A stretch of 64,000 nucleotides of DNA from Benincasa hispida (GCF_009727055.1 NC_052349.1:49954117-50018116); one strand, 5' to 3'. Counted from the first letter of the stretch, positions 33,074 through 45,175 are shown. Translations and numbers: made by a program. Notes: generated from the letters alone by a model not told the origin.

Positions 33074-33212
33074 GGGAAATTTGGGCCAATGACCTAATAT
33101 TATCTAGGTCCATAATGTCAAATGACTTCTTTTTTAAAAAAAATTGTCAATTGACCTTCTGACCTTCTGCTGACGTTATCACGGTATGAGATTACAAGAA
33201 TTGCCCCTGATA
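33074..33212 (+). repeat. Left terminal inverted repeat of the MULE
   Basis: GGGAAATTTGGGCCAATGAC onwards, matching the reverse complement of 37467-37589 (GAGAAATTTGGGCCAATGAC onwards), including CACGGTATGAGATTACAA near the inner end. Confidence 0.9.
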
Positions 33213-33559
33213 ACTGTCTCGCGCTCGCTACTTGGATCTTGCTATCGCTGTCTGTCTATCTTCCATCTTGATGTGATTATTTATCACTGTACGATTGATC
33301 TGACAATTTTCAATAAATCTGTCTACAACTTAAAATCGTTAACACACAGAAAATATGTAATGGTGAATTTTTTAAAATCTAAATTTCATTTAAACTGTCA
33401 TTTTGTTGAATGAAGATTTATTGAACGAAATTTTCCAAAACAGAGTTTTTTGGAATAAAATGGAGTTTTTAGAACGAGTTTGTCAGAAGGGAAAAAACTT
33501 TTCTTGAACTTGGTTTCATTGGTGTTTGTAGAAACGTGGTTTCAAAAAAGGTATGTAAA

Positions 33560-33692
33560 TAGCATAACGAAAGGGGTGTGAGAAAGAGCGACAACGAGAA
33601 AGGTGGAGAGAGCGAGATTGAGCGACAGCGTGAGAGCGATAGTGAGATTGAGCGACAGCGCAAGAGCTACAGCGAGAGCGAGAGAGATCCAT
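33560..33692 (+). repeat. GAGATTGAGCGACAGCG repeats in the MULE 5' region
   Basis: Purine-rich imperfect repeat just upstream of the transposase start; GAGATTGAGCGACAGCG occurs twice. Open frames here are repeat-derived. Confidence 0.7.
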
Positions 33693-33738
33693 GTGTATTA
33701 CTATCTGCTTAATAAAAAATGTTCTTTTGCTTTGAAGG

Positions 33739-35624
33739 ATGTCAGAAAAGTGTGTACTAATTCGATACGGAGGTCATTGGGATGCGAACCAAAATTTGTA
33801 TGTTGGAGGTGAACTAACAGGAATCCTTGTGCCTATTACCTTGAAGTATGAAAAACTTAAAAGCTCACATTTACAGGGTTGCAAATGTAAGTTGCTCAAA
33901 GTTTGATATTGTTATGAGAATTAAATATACGCTTGACTTTGAAGTCCCTCCACAGTACATACGGAATGATGGTGATGTTTGCTTCCTTCTTTTCCAGGAT
34001 GATCTTTCTAGAGTTCAGCTATATGTAACGCTAAAATCATACCACGACGAAAATGTGAATATGAGTCATGATGGTATAGGTGTAGACAGACAATACGAGG
34101 TATCATATGAACTTAATCGAGAAGAGGGTGATACTCCATTGTCTATGAACACTCAACCATCAACATTATCAATAGACAATGACAGCATTCATGCAGTGGA
34201 CTTAGAAAGAGAAACTCAATGTAACAAACCTGTGCTTGGTAATGAGAGATCAACAGGCTTGAATTTTATGGATTGTGGTCCTTCAGAAGAGCATGATCCT
34301 TTCGTGGTTGATAATGAAAGATCAGTAGGATTGAATTCTATGGAATGTGGTCCTTCAAAAGTGCACAGACCTGCAGTGGCTATTACTGGAAAATCAGCAG
34401 GATTGAATTCCATGTCTTCATGTCGTAGAGGGGAATTGATTATGTCTGGTACCTCTTCATCTGAGACAGATGTTGAAGTTGGTCAAATTCTTTTGAGTAA
34501 GAGTGATTTTAAAAATGAGATTGTCTATTCTGTCCATAAACAATAATTTTAAATATAAGGTAAGGAAGTAAACTAAGTCTTTGTTTACTGTCAAATGTAT
34601 AGAGGATAATTGTAAGTGGAGCCTTCATGCAGTGAAAATTCCAGGGTGTGACATATTTAAGATCACAAAGTATATGCGGTCGCAAATATGTTCTATTGGA
34701 GAACCCCCTAACTAGCATATGCCATAGTGGACAATGAAACTGATCAAGCTTGAAAGTGGTTTATATCGAACTTAAAGTGTGCCATTAGAGAATCCTCTAA
34801 CTTAGTGTTCGTGTCCGATCAAGCAGTATTTATTGGCAATGTCATTCGTGTAGTTTTTTCCCACGACATTTCATGGATTGTGCACAAACCACCTAGAAAA
34901 TAATATTCTTTCCAACTTTAAGGATAGTACGATTGTTGGGATGTTCAAGGATGCAGCTAGGGCATTTCGCATGTTAGAGTTCCAAGCACACTGGGACCAA
35001 CTACGTACTTTTCGAAATGGTGCAGTATTGAATTATTTGGAGGATATTAGTCTTGAAAGGTGGGCGCATGTTTACCAAACAGAACGAAGACACGATAACA
35101 TGACGTTCAATAGTGCAGAGTATTTCAATTCCTTGACTAAAGAATATCGACAGCTGCCCATAATGTGCTTATTGGAACATGTTCGAGGCCTCATCCAGTC
35201 ATGGTTTTATGAATGGAGAAATTATTGGGCATCTCGAACGACGTCACACTTGAACTACTGTGAACACCAATTAGCAACTGAGTGTGACAAGGGCAAACGA
35301 TATCGAGTTGAGCCAATTGATTGTTATAGGATCCATGTGCGAGACAATTGATTTGACGGTATTGTGAACCTCCATGCGAAGGAATGCACATGCAAGGAAT
35401 TTGACTCACTCAGTATCCCATGTTTGCATGCAATTGTGACTGCGCGAGGACGAAACATCCCCATCCATGGTTTGTGCAGTCCATTCTATAGCGTTGACTC
35501 CCTCATGGCTACTAATGCAGAGCCCGTAAATCAACTCGGTCACATATCTGAATGGAAGAGACCTCCGAGATATGTGAAAAAACATATTGCACCTCCTAGA
35601 AGAGTGGTACAGGTCGAGCAATGA
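33739..35624 (+). pseudogene. MuDR-type transposase, internally deleted
   Basis: The N-terminus reads MSEKCVLIRYGGHWDANQNL, YVGGELTGILVPITLKYE, then after a frameshift YRVANVSCSKFDIVMRIKYT (33848-34546, 232 codons), the N-terminal domain of plant MULE transposases. FRM-like DNA-binding remnants (FTVKCIEDNCKWSLHAVKIP) follow at about 34580-34640. Most of the DDE catalytic core is missing: the reading jumps to HGLCTNHLENNILSNFKDST (from 34870) and the region before the SWIM finger. The SWIM zinc finger is intact (CTCKEFDSLSIPCLHAI, 35388-35438). About 200-300 residues of the usual protein are absent, so it is dead. Confidence 0.85.
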
Positions 35625-35829
35625 AGAGTACAAAGAATACCATGAAGAGGAGAACAATGCAGACAAATAAAATGTGGTAGGTGTGGGAACTACGGGCATA
35701 ATTGACAAAACTGTAGTGAACCGCTCACGTCCGAGCTACCTATTGATTCTAATCCAAATGATTCAAATGTCGGTCGATTGTAATTGTCTGTGTGACACTT
35801 GTAATCCTCAAAACTGTAATTTTCTATGT

Positions 35830-36345
35830 GCCACTTGTCTATTCACGAATCTCTTCAAATGTATCGCTTATCTCACTCTCTCTTTTATAAGTTTGATTAA
35901 GTGGTTGTCTATTCATGTATCATTCTGGAAACGTCTATCTCTCGCTAATCTCACTATCACTTGTAATCCCTTTTAAAATATCTCACTTATAAGTTTAATT
36001 ACTAAAGTCTGTATATTCATGAATCTCCTCAAATGTCTCACTTATCTTACTCTCGCTTTTATAAGTTTAATTAAATTGTTGGCTATTCATGAATCATTCT
36101 GGAAACGTCTCGCTCTCACTAATCTCGCTATCACTTGTAATCCCTTTTAAAATGTATGGCTTATAAGTTTAATTACTAAAGTTTGTCTATTCATGAATCT
36201 CTTCAAATGTCTCGCTTATCTCACTCTCTCTTTTATAAGTTTAATTAACTTGTTGGCTATTCATGAATGAATCTTCTTGGAAATGTCTCGCTCTCTCTAG
36301 ATTTCGCTCTCGCTAATCTCGTTATCACTTACACAACTTTCCTCA
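35830..36345. repeat. 174-bp tandem repeat, about three units
   Basis: The word ATTCATGAATCTCTTCAAATG starts at 35841, 36015 and 36189, period 174. Each unit also holds CTCGCTAATCTCACTATCAC and ATAAGTTTAATTACTAAAGT words. Confidence 0.88.
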
Positions 36346-36426
36346 AGTTTGTTTATTTATGTTACTCAAATGTTTGTCTATTCATGTTAGTTCTACACTA
36401 ACAATTTAAATAACATGTTAGTAAAA

Positions 36427-36966
36427 TTACATCAATAATATACATAATATACATGTACGTCTATAATATGGAGTGTTTGTCCACAATTGACATGCCAATT
36501 GTATCCTATAGTCACTCATCTTCTCCTGAGTGATTACAGATGGGGCATTACAAGTCACTAAATGTTCTAAGAATTTTGCAAAAAATATTTCACGATTTAA
36601 CGACTCGTGTTGTGTATTCGTAGAGGTAGGTCGAGATATCTTCCAACGAGACGTTTCTATGTCCGACTTCCAACGTTTCAAGTCACAGTAGTGAAGAAAT
36701 GATGGTAGGGTGTAAGTCAATAGTTCAAGGAAAGACTTCAGCTTCTTCTTCAATGTCATAGATGGTAGTGAATCAAATACGAACAATCAACCTCTATTTA
36801 GATCGAATGCCATCAACATACAATGTTGATCAATGTTTTTTGTCGTATATATGAAGTCCACATCTGACCACTTGACATCGAATTTACCCATAACATAATC
36901 CGGAAACGTCTTTTCCCTCCATGCTACGACAGCATGCAACGACTTGTTCTTAATATGTTTGTAGAC
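36427..36966 (-). pseudogene. Ulp1-like (C48) cysteine peptidase captured by the MULE
   Basis: The minus frame reads FPDYVMGKFDVKWSDVDFIY, TTKNIDQHCMLMAFDLNRG, stop (36787-36789), then LFVFDSLPSMTLKKKLKSF and, near the end, SLNREIFFAKFLEHLVTCN. This follows the C-terminal catalytic domain of SUMO-protease-like proteins: histidine before the W/C position (DQH), aspartate (AFDL) and the DS of VFDS. The catalytic cysteine block (normally D-C-G-I-F) reads N-R-E-I-F, so the nucleophile is gone. One in-frame stop splits it; the N-terminal part is not traceable beyond about 36966. Confidence 0.78.
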
Positions 36967-37019
36967 CCCATCTCGAGAATTTAGGTGACTCTACACGGCG
37001 AACAAAACATTAAAAACAC

Positions 37020-37150
37020 ATAATAGTCAACCAACTTTCACTCTAGCCCATCTCGCTTTCGCTCGTTTCACTCTATCCCATCTCGCTCTAGCCCATCTCG
37101 TTTTCACCCGTTTCGTTCTAGCCCATCTCGCTCTCGTAAAACTCGTCCAC
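37020..37150. repeat. AGCCCATCTCGCTxTCG short repeats
   Basis: Five to six copies of CTAGCCCATCTCG separated by TTTC-rich spacers, near the right end of the MULE. Confidence 0.75.
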
Positions 37151-37466
37151 TACCTTGTCTGACTCTAACTATATCTTATTCATCCTCAACCAATGCAGAA
37201 CACATCAAAAACCAAAATAAAAACCAGATGCCACCGATTAAGCCCTAAAACTAGTTATGAACATGACGATCGATCAAACGAAACCAACATAAATAGACGT
37301 AACACAACATGCAAGACAAAAATTAAATTCACTAACCCAGTAGAGAACTTCGATTACGACAGCAGATGGATGATGGTTTTACAAAGCGAGATTGGACGAC
37401 ACTTTCACGAGAATTTTGAGTATGGGACGATCGTTGAGTTTGAGCGCACGAGTATCGTATAGACTA

Positions 37467-37589
37467 GAGGGGCATTTTTGTAATCTCATACCGTGATGAC
37501 GTAAGCAAAGGGTCAATTGACAATTCTTTAGAAAAATGGGTCATTTGGCATTATGGACCAAAATATTAGGTCATTGGCCCAAATTTCTC
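37467..37589 (-). repeat. Right terminal inverted repeat of the MULE
   Basis: Partner of 33074-33212. The outermost base pairs are GGG versus GAG, a single mismatch in the first nine bases. Confidence 0.9.
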
Positions 37590-37598
37590 CAAAATCTC

Positions 37599-37960
37599 CC
37601 TAAGAATATGAATCAAGGTCAACGAGTCAGAAAGGACCATAATATGAGAAAGACCCATTTTGTTCGCCATACGGAGACTTTGATAAATTGCAGAGGCTTC
37701 AGCTCCCAAAATACTTGAAAATACTTCATGAAATCTACTTAAAGATGCCAGAATGTGTCCAGATGATGAGCCAACTATCCCTCCAAACCCAATCCTCATA
37801 AAATTGGGAGAATTGAATAACATTGACCTCACCAAGCGGAAGAACAAACCTTTTTAACCAATCCATGAGCATCTCCGCACTCTTCTCACATAATTGATCT
37901 GGCCTTTTGTTGTTGCTTGCAAATGACGAATCAAATACATTTTTATCTATCAAACTATAC
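37599..37960 (-). pseudogene. RNase H-like (RVT_3) protein, N-terminal piece
   Basis: Minus strand: AEMLMDWLKRF in one frame and, after a frameshift at about 37850, FMRIGFGGIVGSSSGHILAS, GAEASAIYQSLRMANKMGLS, HIMVLSDSLTLIHILREI in another. These are the RNase H motifs of plant RVT_3 proteins (GFGGIVxxSSG, the E in GAEA, the D in LSDS). Together with 32812-33064 this was one gene before the MULE insertion. It is probably a relic of a LINE-derived gene family. Confidence 0.75.
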
Positions 37961-38899
37961 TACTACTAGAACATAGCATTAGTGGCAAGTCTGAGTTGAT
38001 TCATAGGGAAGCATGAGTTATAGTTTCACGAAATTAATTTTTTAGTTATAGCAGCAAATGGGGGTTATGTGTGGAAAGAGTCATAAGTGCATAAAATAAA
38101 GGCAAGTGGGTAAAATGTAACATAGGATTGGAAAATTTTAGTTCTAAGAGCAAGAGGGATTCTAGTGTAAATTCAATCATTAAGTTCACTTGACTAACAT
38201 ACATTCAGTTTGTGCATGCACAGCTTGCTTACCCTGATCAACTCATTGATGCTACAAGTAGCCAAGTCATTGTATTAAACCTAGCAAGCGCCCCGATAAA
38301 AGGAACTACCTCAATTATGTTTGAGAACTCTCATTAGTTTAGGTGATCAACCCCCACAATAATAATAAGAATAATCCCGATTAACAAATTGATAACAAAC
38401 CCAAGAAAGCTAAAACAGATTCGGTTTGGAAAGATTTGATCAAAGATCAAGAAGAAAGGAGAACTTGTTCCTAACTTCAAGATTTCAAACTCTTGACAAT
38501 CTAATTGATTAGACTAGATTGAAAGTTCTACAACATGTATTCTAACACAAGAATACAAAGAAAGCATAAAGTTTGAGAGATTCAACTCGATAAAAATTGA
38601 TTGAAGATCCAATTATATCCTTTTCTCTTGTTGTGAAAAATATAACACTAAATGAAAAGACACTATGAAAAGATACAACCTTTCATCTATATTGTCTAAA
38701 TTCATCTAACACTCTTAATATTCCTATAAATGTAAATTCATGAAATTAAATTAGTACATAATTCATCAATGATGTAGATGAATCTGAACTTCATAATTCA
38801 TTGTGTCTATTGGATGAAAAGGTATATCTTGAAGCTTGAAAGGTTGCAACTCTTTACTATAGCTTAAAAACTTAGCTTAGAAGTAAAAATGCAATGCTT
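37961..38899. other. No gene seen
   Basis: AT-rich, no domain-bearing frame. It may include the left end of the minus-strand gypsy LTR that follows. Confidence 0.5.
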
Positions 38900-41030
38900 T
38901 TAGAAGACTTTTAGCTCAGGCTCTTATTATGGCCAATTATTTGCTTATCGTGCCCTAATTATCAATTAAAGCATAAGTCATACTTAATCTAAATGCTTCA
39001 ATCCTATTGGGTTCGATAGTGTCCATATAGAATTAAAACATTTTGCAATAAGCTTAAGAGTTCTATTATGTAGTTAAGTCAATTGGATAGCCTAATTGAT
39101 TAACCAATTTATTCTTGAACCTAGGTTTAGCATGCATTTTAAGGTCTTTGGATAGCCTATATTCCTTAGCATACATACATTAAACCTTTGCTACTTAGGC
39201 AATTTTAGCTAGACGAACAAGAAAAAATGCGTAAGCCACAAATCTTAGCTAAGACATACATTCATGATAGGGGTGTCCACACATAAACATACATCTAAAT
39301 CAAACAAGATTCAAAGAAACACAAATTAAAATGCGTTAAATCAGTCAAGACCACTTCTCACAAAATTTATATTGGTTCTTGCTTCCAGAAACTAGTAAAA
39401 ATACTTACTCAACATTCCATAGACAAGATGTGGAGGGGTAAGCATCCAATCCATGATTACAACCCAAAACAATTGTAAAAACATAAGCTAAAAAGCTAGA
39501 AAGATAGAGGAAGAAGAAGAATTTTAAGTGTCTTCTCGGTCTCCATGAGTTCCAGCATGAAATCCCTACAAAGTGAAGAGGGTATATATAAAAATCGCAA
39601 TGGCGCCGCAGCACCAAGCCCTAAATTGCTTTCAACTTCCAATATAGTGTTGCAGTGCCGAGGTGGCACTGTGGTGTTACACGGGCACATCTCCTTTCGT
39701 TAAAATTCAAAGTGTCAGGGCGCTGCCACGTTGCTTCACTTTTAGAAAACACATTGCGCCACACGCTAGGCCTCCTTTGGGTATTTTATCCTTTAAAGCC
39801 TCAAGTTCTTGGTATCACTTCTAATAGCTCCAAATTGACCCTGGGTGGCCTCTAATGCTCTGGAATGCATTATTTGCTCAAGTTCCTACAATAATAAACA
39901 ATTAAGCATATTAAACATAATAAGCAAGTGAGATCAGAGGCATAAAATTAGCTCTTCTCGAGAGTTAACAAACATCCCCGACCTAAACTTTGCTCATCCT
40001 TGAGAAAGACTAAATAAAATATAGATATGAATCATGAGTTGCAAATAAGTGACTGTGATCTCAAGGCTAAAGATAACAACAAAATTCACAAAGATAGAAT
40101 CATTTAAAAGCATACAATCAATGAGGAATTTAAAACTAATCGTCTATCCCTTACGTGTGTGTGCGCTTAGTCAATCCTATCTAGGTCTTTACAAGCCTAG
40201 GAAGGTTTTGTTCAACCCTTAGCTCATGTTCTCCTACTCTGGCTCAAAGGCTCAAGAATTAAGCTTCCTAGACCCAAAGTAGTAATAGTACACTTAAGGA
40301 ACCAAATTTGTTATTCTTCATATATATGTATGTATGTATGTATGTGTATATATAGATAGAAGGAAACCTTGTCTACACACGTCACCTTCGTTTTGTCTTG
40401 CCCACATGGGTTATGTGAATGAAATTCAACTACGAGTAACGTGTTCGTAAAAGGCCACCAAAATGTACTCATTCCTCAAGAATACTTTAGCTAGAGAGGG
40501 AAACTATAGGTGTCATAGCCACCCTAGGTTAATCATACCCCTAAGAAAGAGGAGTAGTTCCCTTTGAAAATATCATACACACTTGGTTTTGCCCTACAAC
40601 ATGTTTGCCCTTTTTACAACTTTCTTTTGTTTAAGCGGCTTTTACTCTACAACAAGAGTTTGGCAAAAACTAAGCATGTATTACTAAGCTGAGTTTCAAA
40701 TATTTTAATGACTATCACCTAGGTTTTTCGAGATGACAACAAGCATATGGACTAAATAACTCAATCCTAAGCGTTCAAGACCATAAATAAGACGGTTATG
40801 TTCTCAAAAGCAAGGGTATCGAGAAAAATTTTTAAATTTAGCCCAAAATCATGCATACATTTTCGTGAATCTTAGACAAAGTGAATAATAATTACCTAAA
40901 GCCTATCACAGAAATTAATCATCAAATTACATGCAGCAAAATCATCATATCATTCTACTCAACCACAAAGTTTGAGCTCAGGTGCTCAAAGACTTTCCAG
41001 ACATGCAAACCAACCAACCCCAACCTAAAA
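38900..41030 (-). mobile_element. 3' part of a minus-strand gypsy element (LTR plus tail)
   Basis: On the minus strand, GAGCAAAGTTTAGGTCGGGG (near 39977-40000) looks like the purine-rich stretch before an Athila/Tat-type 3' LTR. To the left of it lie an LTR-like sequence starting TGTTTGTTAACTCTCG (about 39976) and a TATATATA box near 39588. To the right (40000-41030) is non-coding 3' internal sequence. The left end and target duplication were not found. It is cut on the right by the plus-strand element at 41031. Confidence 0.5.
40322..40362. repeat. (TATG)n/TA microsatellite
   Basis: ATATATGTATGTATGTATGT followed by GTGTATATATAGATAGA. Confidence 0.85.
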
Positions 41031-42562
41031 TGATACATTATCCCTAATAACTTGTAGAAATACAAGGTATTATAGCCTTATTCTTAGAATAATGAGGGAA
41101 GCTAAGCAAATATGCGCTGATTATACTAAGAATTCATGTTAAATGTCATACTTGTGCTAAAGTACACTAAAATTTTCCCTCTAACCGCATATCATGAGTA
41201 GCGCTAAAAGTATTTATTTTGTTGTTGATCACAGGACTGGATTGCATGCACTGATCTCCTTTCCGATGAACAACTAGTTAATCGCATGCTTCAAGATCTC
41301 TGACCCTATACTAGAAGATCTTCTGCCAAAACCTTCAGAATGTTGACCATGATAGCAATGTTGACACCTTCACCTATCGAGTCAGAGATGACGATTAATC
41401 AGAGCTACAATTCTAACAATTGGTAGCATATGGCTATATAAATAGAGCCTTGACGCTCATAAAGAAGGGAGTTGAAGAATTTAAGAGTTAACCCAAGAAA
41501 AAAGAGAACCGAGAACATTTTTCTGAGAATTTCCATCTCCAAACTCCACCCTCGATTCATCACTGGAGCTTCACCGGAGCAAGAGTCTGAGGGGGCCTTC
41601 TCCACTCTGCATTTCCATTCCTTCACTAGCAGCCTTAAGCAAGAAATTGCTGACAACAGCCTTTCCCCTCTAATCCTTTACTTCTACTTTATTGTTGTAT
41701 TGCATTTTGAATAAGAGATTATTCGTTTTGTAATCAACTACTCTATTTTCTATCCATATATCTCATCATGTCTACTTTCATCATTTTCTCTATCTTTGCC
41801 TTCGCCTTTTCATTTACCACGAGTTACTAATTTTCACGAGATAATGGGGAAGATTAATGCTATGAACTAAGTTAAACCTTTAAAGGGTAATCCTGTTTGC
41901 CTAGTGTATGGTAATTTAAATGCTTGCCTATGATCACTCATTGTGTTAAGCAGCTATGACTTTGCCTGAGAGGATAAGTAGTTGTGGAACTCACTAAGCA
42001 AAGTAAGAAGTATTTCTAGAGATAGAAATAAACTTATGCTCAAATGCAATATCATTCACACGTCATAGAAATATGACTAGTGTGGTTGACCGTTGAGAGG
42101 TGTGCAATGAACGAATGATGCAAACCATAATTAAAATTAAAAGCTAAACTTAGGGGTACGACATTGATCTCCCCCAAACCCTGCCTTCTCCATATATTTT
42201 ACACACGTTAACACTACTGCCCATTTTAATTTTCTCAGAACAAAACTCAAAGTATTCTTTGCTTGTTTAGAAATTTTCATCACATAGATTTTATCTTATC
42301 GCATGGTTTTTAACCCTCCTTCAATTTTCTTAGTTCTTGCCGCATTCACATACTTTTTAAACATTTATAGTATAAATCCCTAAGTTCAACCTCAACTCAC
42401 ACCAAGAAACTTATAGTTTGTTTATACTTGGGGAACTATAAGAAAACTTGTAACATGTGCATGATTCATTATACTGAGCGCATAATAAGTTCACCACATA
42501 GTCAGTCTAGTGTAGTTCACGATAGGCAAACACGGAAAGACTGCAACAAGACTCTATTAACA
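41031..42562 (+). repeat. Probable 5' LTR of the Athila-like element
   Basis: Right end ATTAACA lies six bases before the primer site. TATATAAATA at 41435-41444 marks a promoter. The left end TGATACATTATCC is a guess because the 3' LTR is missing. Confidence 0.55.
41435..41444 (+). promoter_or_regulatory. TATA box of the Athila-like LTR
   Basis: TATATAAATA in GGCTATATAAATAGAGCC. Confidence 0.65.
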
Positions 42563-42568
42563 AGTTTT

Positions 42569-42586
42569 TGGCGCCATTGTTGGGAA
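42569..42586 (+). other. Primer-binding site, tRNA-Asp type
   Basis: TGGCGCCATTGTTGGGAA; the Athila/Tat consensus I recall is TGGCGCCGTTGCCGGGGA. The differences are all transitions, as expected from deamination. Confidence 0.75.
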
Positions 42587-42681
42587 TTTGGCAATTGATT
42601 GAGTGTTTGAATTTGTGTTTTACAGGCACCTCTTGATTTTTAGGAGTATTGTAGCTTGTGCGACCAAGCAGCAAGTAGTAT

Positions 42682-43830
42682 ATGAGTACAGATATTGAAC
42701 TTGAATTCAATATTGACCCTGAGATCGAGAGAACTTTTTATTGCAGAGAAAGAAAAAAAAAACAGAAGAAGAAGGAATATGACCAACAACAACAACAATC
42801 AAAGCAACCAAGTTGGAGGAAATGGAGTATTCGACCATGGTCAGCAGGACTCTATCTTTCTGGCCTCGGATTGCAACATTCCTATGAGGAACTATGCGAC
42901 CCCGAATCCATATGATTTTTCACCTTGTATTATGCAACCAACCATCGAAGAGAATGTAAGGTTCGAGATTAAGCTAGTTATGCTTCAGACGATTCAAACT
43001 ACAACGTAATTCGAAGAGATGCAGGGTGAAGATCCTCACGGCCACCTAACCAGGTTTGTAGAAATGGAATACATTTTTTATTCTAGGTGTAATGCTAGAG
43101 GGAATCAAACTTTCTTTTTCCCCTTACACTCTCCACGATGAGGCCAAGAAATGGGCCTATTCCTTGGAGCCAACTGAGATTATGTCTTGGGACTAGTTAG
43201 TTGAATGCTTTATGAAGTTTTTCCCTCCAGCCGTTAATGCAAGGAGACAGCAGGATATCTTGAATTTTGAACAAGGATCCTCGAAAACTATGAGCTCTAT
43301 TTAGGTCCGATTTAGGTGTTTTGTATGTAACTGCCCACACATTGGCATCCCTGACTGCGTTTCGATGGAAACTTTTTACAATGGGCTGAATAGAGCTTCA
43401 TAATCGATAGCTGATGCCTCTACATTAAATGGCCTGATGGACAAGACGTATATCGAGGCCAAAGCAATTTTGGATAGGATTTCTAGAAATATGGATGATT
43501 GGATAGATGATGGTTACAGAAATATGAATGTTGATAGAAGAAAGATGGAAGGAGCAATAGTACAATCAGATGCGGTGCGCTCACTAGCCTCGCAGATGGC
43601 TATTGTCACTTTTCTTCTACAAACTATGGGCATAAATCAAGGTGCTTTGAACAAGAATACTGCTCAGCTTAATACCATGACTCAGGTTGTGGCGATAAGC
43701 TGTGTATAATGTGGAGAGCCTCACTTTGTTGAAGCTTGCCCGCATGACCCTCATACTATTTTTTCCATCCATAATAACCCGTTTAGTAACTCGTATAATC
43801 CAGGTTGGAGGAATCATCCCAACTTTTCTT
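42682..43830 (+). pseudogene. Athila-like gag
   Basis: Starts MSTDIELEFNIDPEIERTFY and continues in a second frame with NYATPNPYDFSPCIM and ENVRFEIKLVMLQTIQ; the capsid part (GEDPHGHLTRFVEM ... PLTLSTMRPRNGPIPW) is spread over further frames. 43437-43709 gives MDKTYIEAKAILDRISRNMD and a downstream CxxC...H...C knuckle remnant (CGEPHFVEACP) interrupted by a stop. It matches Athila gag in content and order. Confidence 0.78.
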
Positions 43831-44183
43831 AGGGAGGAAGTTAAGAATAGTCTAGACAGAAGAACACACATCAACATCAGCAAGTGCATAGAAGGAATCC
43901 ACTTGGATTCAATTAGTACAACCAGGGCCACCAGCAAAACTAGAACTGATCTCAATACAACCACAATCATGTGTCAAGTTCGAACGTGTTGTCATCGTTG
44001 GAAATGCTTCTCAAAGAATACATTTAGAAAAATGATGCATTGATCCAGTCTTAAGCCTCCTCAATTCAAAATCTAGAGGTTCAAATAGGGCAGATTGCCA
44101 ATGATCTGAAAAATAGGCAACCAGGCACCCTACCTAGTAACATTGAGGCTCCATGTGGAAATGGAAAGGAGCAATGTCAAGCT

Positions 44184-45175
44184 GTGACATTGCGAAGTGG
44201 GAGAAAAATAAGTAAGCTACCTGCTGAGACCCAAGAAATCATACCAATGAAACCAGTGAAACCACAGACTCCAAAAGAACAAGAAATTAAGACTCTAACA
44301 ACCACTCCAATTAACCTTGATAACCCTGACTTCACAACAAATCTTCATAGTTCAACTTTTCAACCCTCTAATGAATCCTCAACAACCTTGAACTTTAATA
44401 ATACATAAGCTCTTAGCAAGTCCATAATCATCGTTGCAAGCTCTTGATATGGCGAAAGAGAAAAAACAAAGCGAGAGAATTGCAAGTGCCACCTTTTTTT
44501 CCCAATAGATTGAATAAAACAGATGAAAACCATCAATTCAAGAGATTTCTGGATGTGTTAAAACAGCTACATATAAACATCCTGTTAGTTAAAGCTCTTG
44601 AAAAGATGCCAAGCTATGTGAAGTCTAAAACACATTTTGTCTAAACAGTGCAGGTTGGGCTTGAAACGGTTGCACTCACTCAAAAGTGTAGCACATTATT
44701 CAAGAATAACATTCCTGCCAAGATGAAAGACCCAGGAAGCTTCACTTTACCGTGCTCCATTGGTGGAAAAGAGGTTGACCATGCGCTATGCAACCTAGAC
44801 GCTAGCATCAACTTGATGTCCTTGTCCATCTTTGAAAAGCTAGGCATTGGTGAGCGAGGCCTACTACCGTGACCTTGCAACTAGCTAACGAGTCCATAAC
44901 GTACTCGAAAAGGAAGATCGAAGATGTTCTTCTAGAAGTTGATAAATTCATCTTCCTTGCGAATTTTATTATTTTGGATTACGAAGTTGACACAAAAATA
45001 CCAATCATCCTTGGGCACCCATTTCTATCAACAGGGAGAGTGCTGATCGACGTACAAAAAGGAGAATTAACTATTAGAGTAGATGATCAGCAAGTTAAGT
45101 TCAATGTTTTTATTGCACTGGATGAGTTGAAAAATTGCCAGCGCATCGATGATCTCAATGTTAACTATTGAGAGT
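44184..45175 (+). pseudogene. Athila-like protease region
   Basis: MTLRSGRKISK opens the segment before the protease, as usual in Athila. 44648-44872 holds the protease start: KMKDPGSFTLPCSIGGKEVD, ALCNLDASINLMSLSIFEKL. The normal D-L-G-A-S is N-L-D-A-S here (44792-44806), so the catalytic aspartate is misplaced. The rest is in the next frame (VTLQLANESITYSKRKIEDV, IPIILGHPFLSTGRVLIDVQ). Confidence 0.82.

Larger units (their letters stand above)
33074..37589 (+). mobile_element. Mutator-like element (MULE) with antisense Ulp1-like gene
   Basis: Bounded by long terminal inverted repeats (33074-33212 and 37467-37589) and perfect 9-bp target duplications CAAAATCTC (33065-33073 and 37590-37598). 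It carries a degraded MuDR-type transposase on the plus strand (33739-35624), a 174-bp tandem repeat and an Ulp1-like peptidase pseudogene on the minus strand (36427-36966). This gene pair is the layout known for Kaonashi and CUMULE elements. It is inserted in an RNase H-like gene. Confidence 0.93.

Noticed and set aside
33603..33812. Arg/Ala/Ser-rich open frame upstream of the transposase
   Set aside because: Derived from the GAGCGACAGCG repeat; the transposase N-terminus starts at 33739 in another frame.
37193..37462. 89-codon open frame near the MULE right end
   Set aside because: No recognisable domain and overlaps the region upstream of the antisense Ulp1-like gene; left unannotated.
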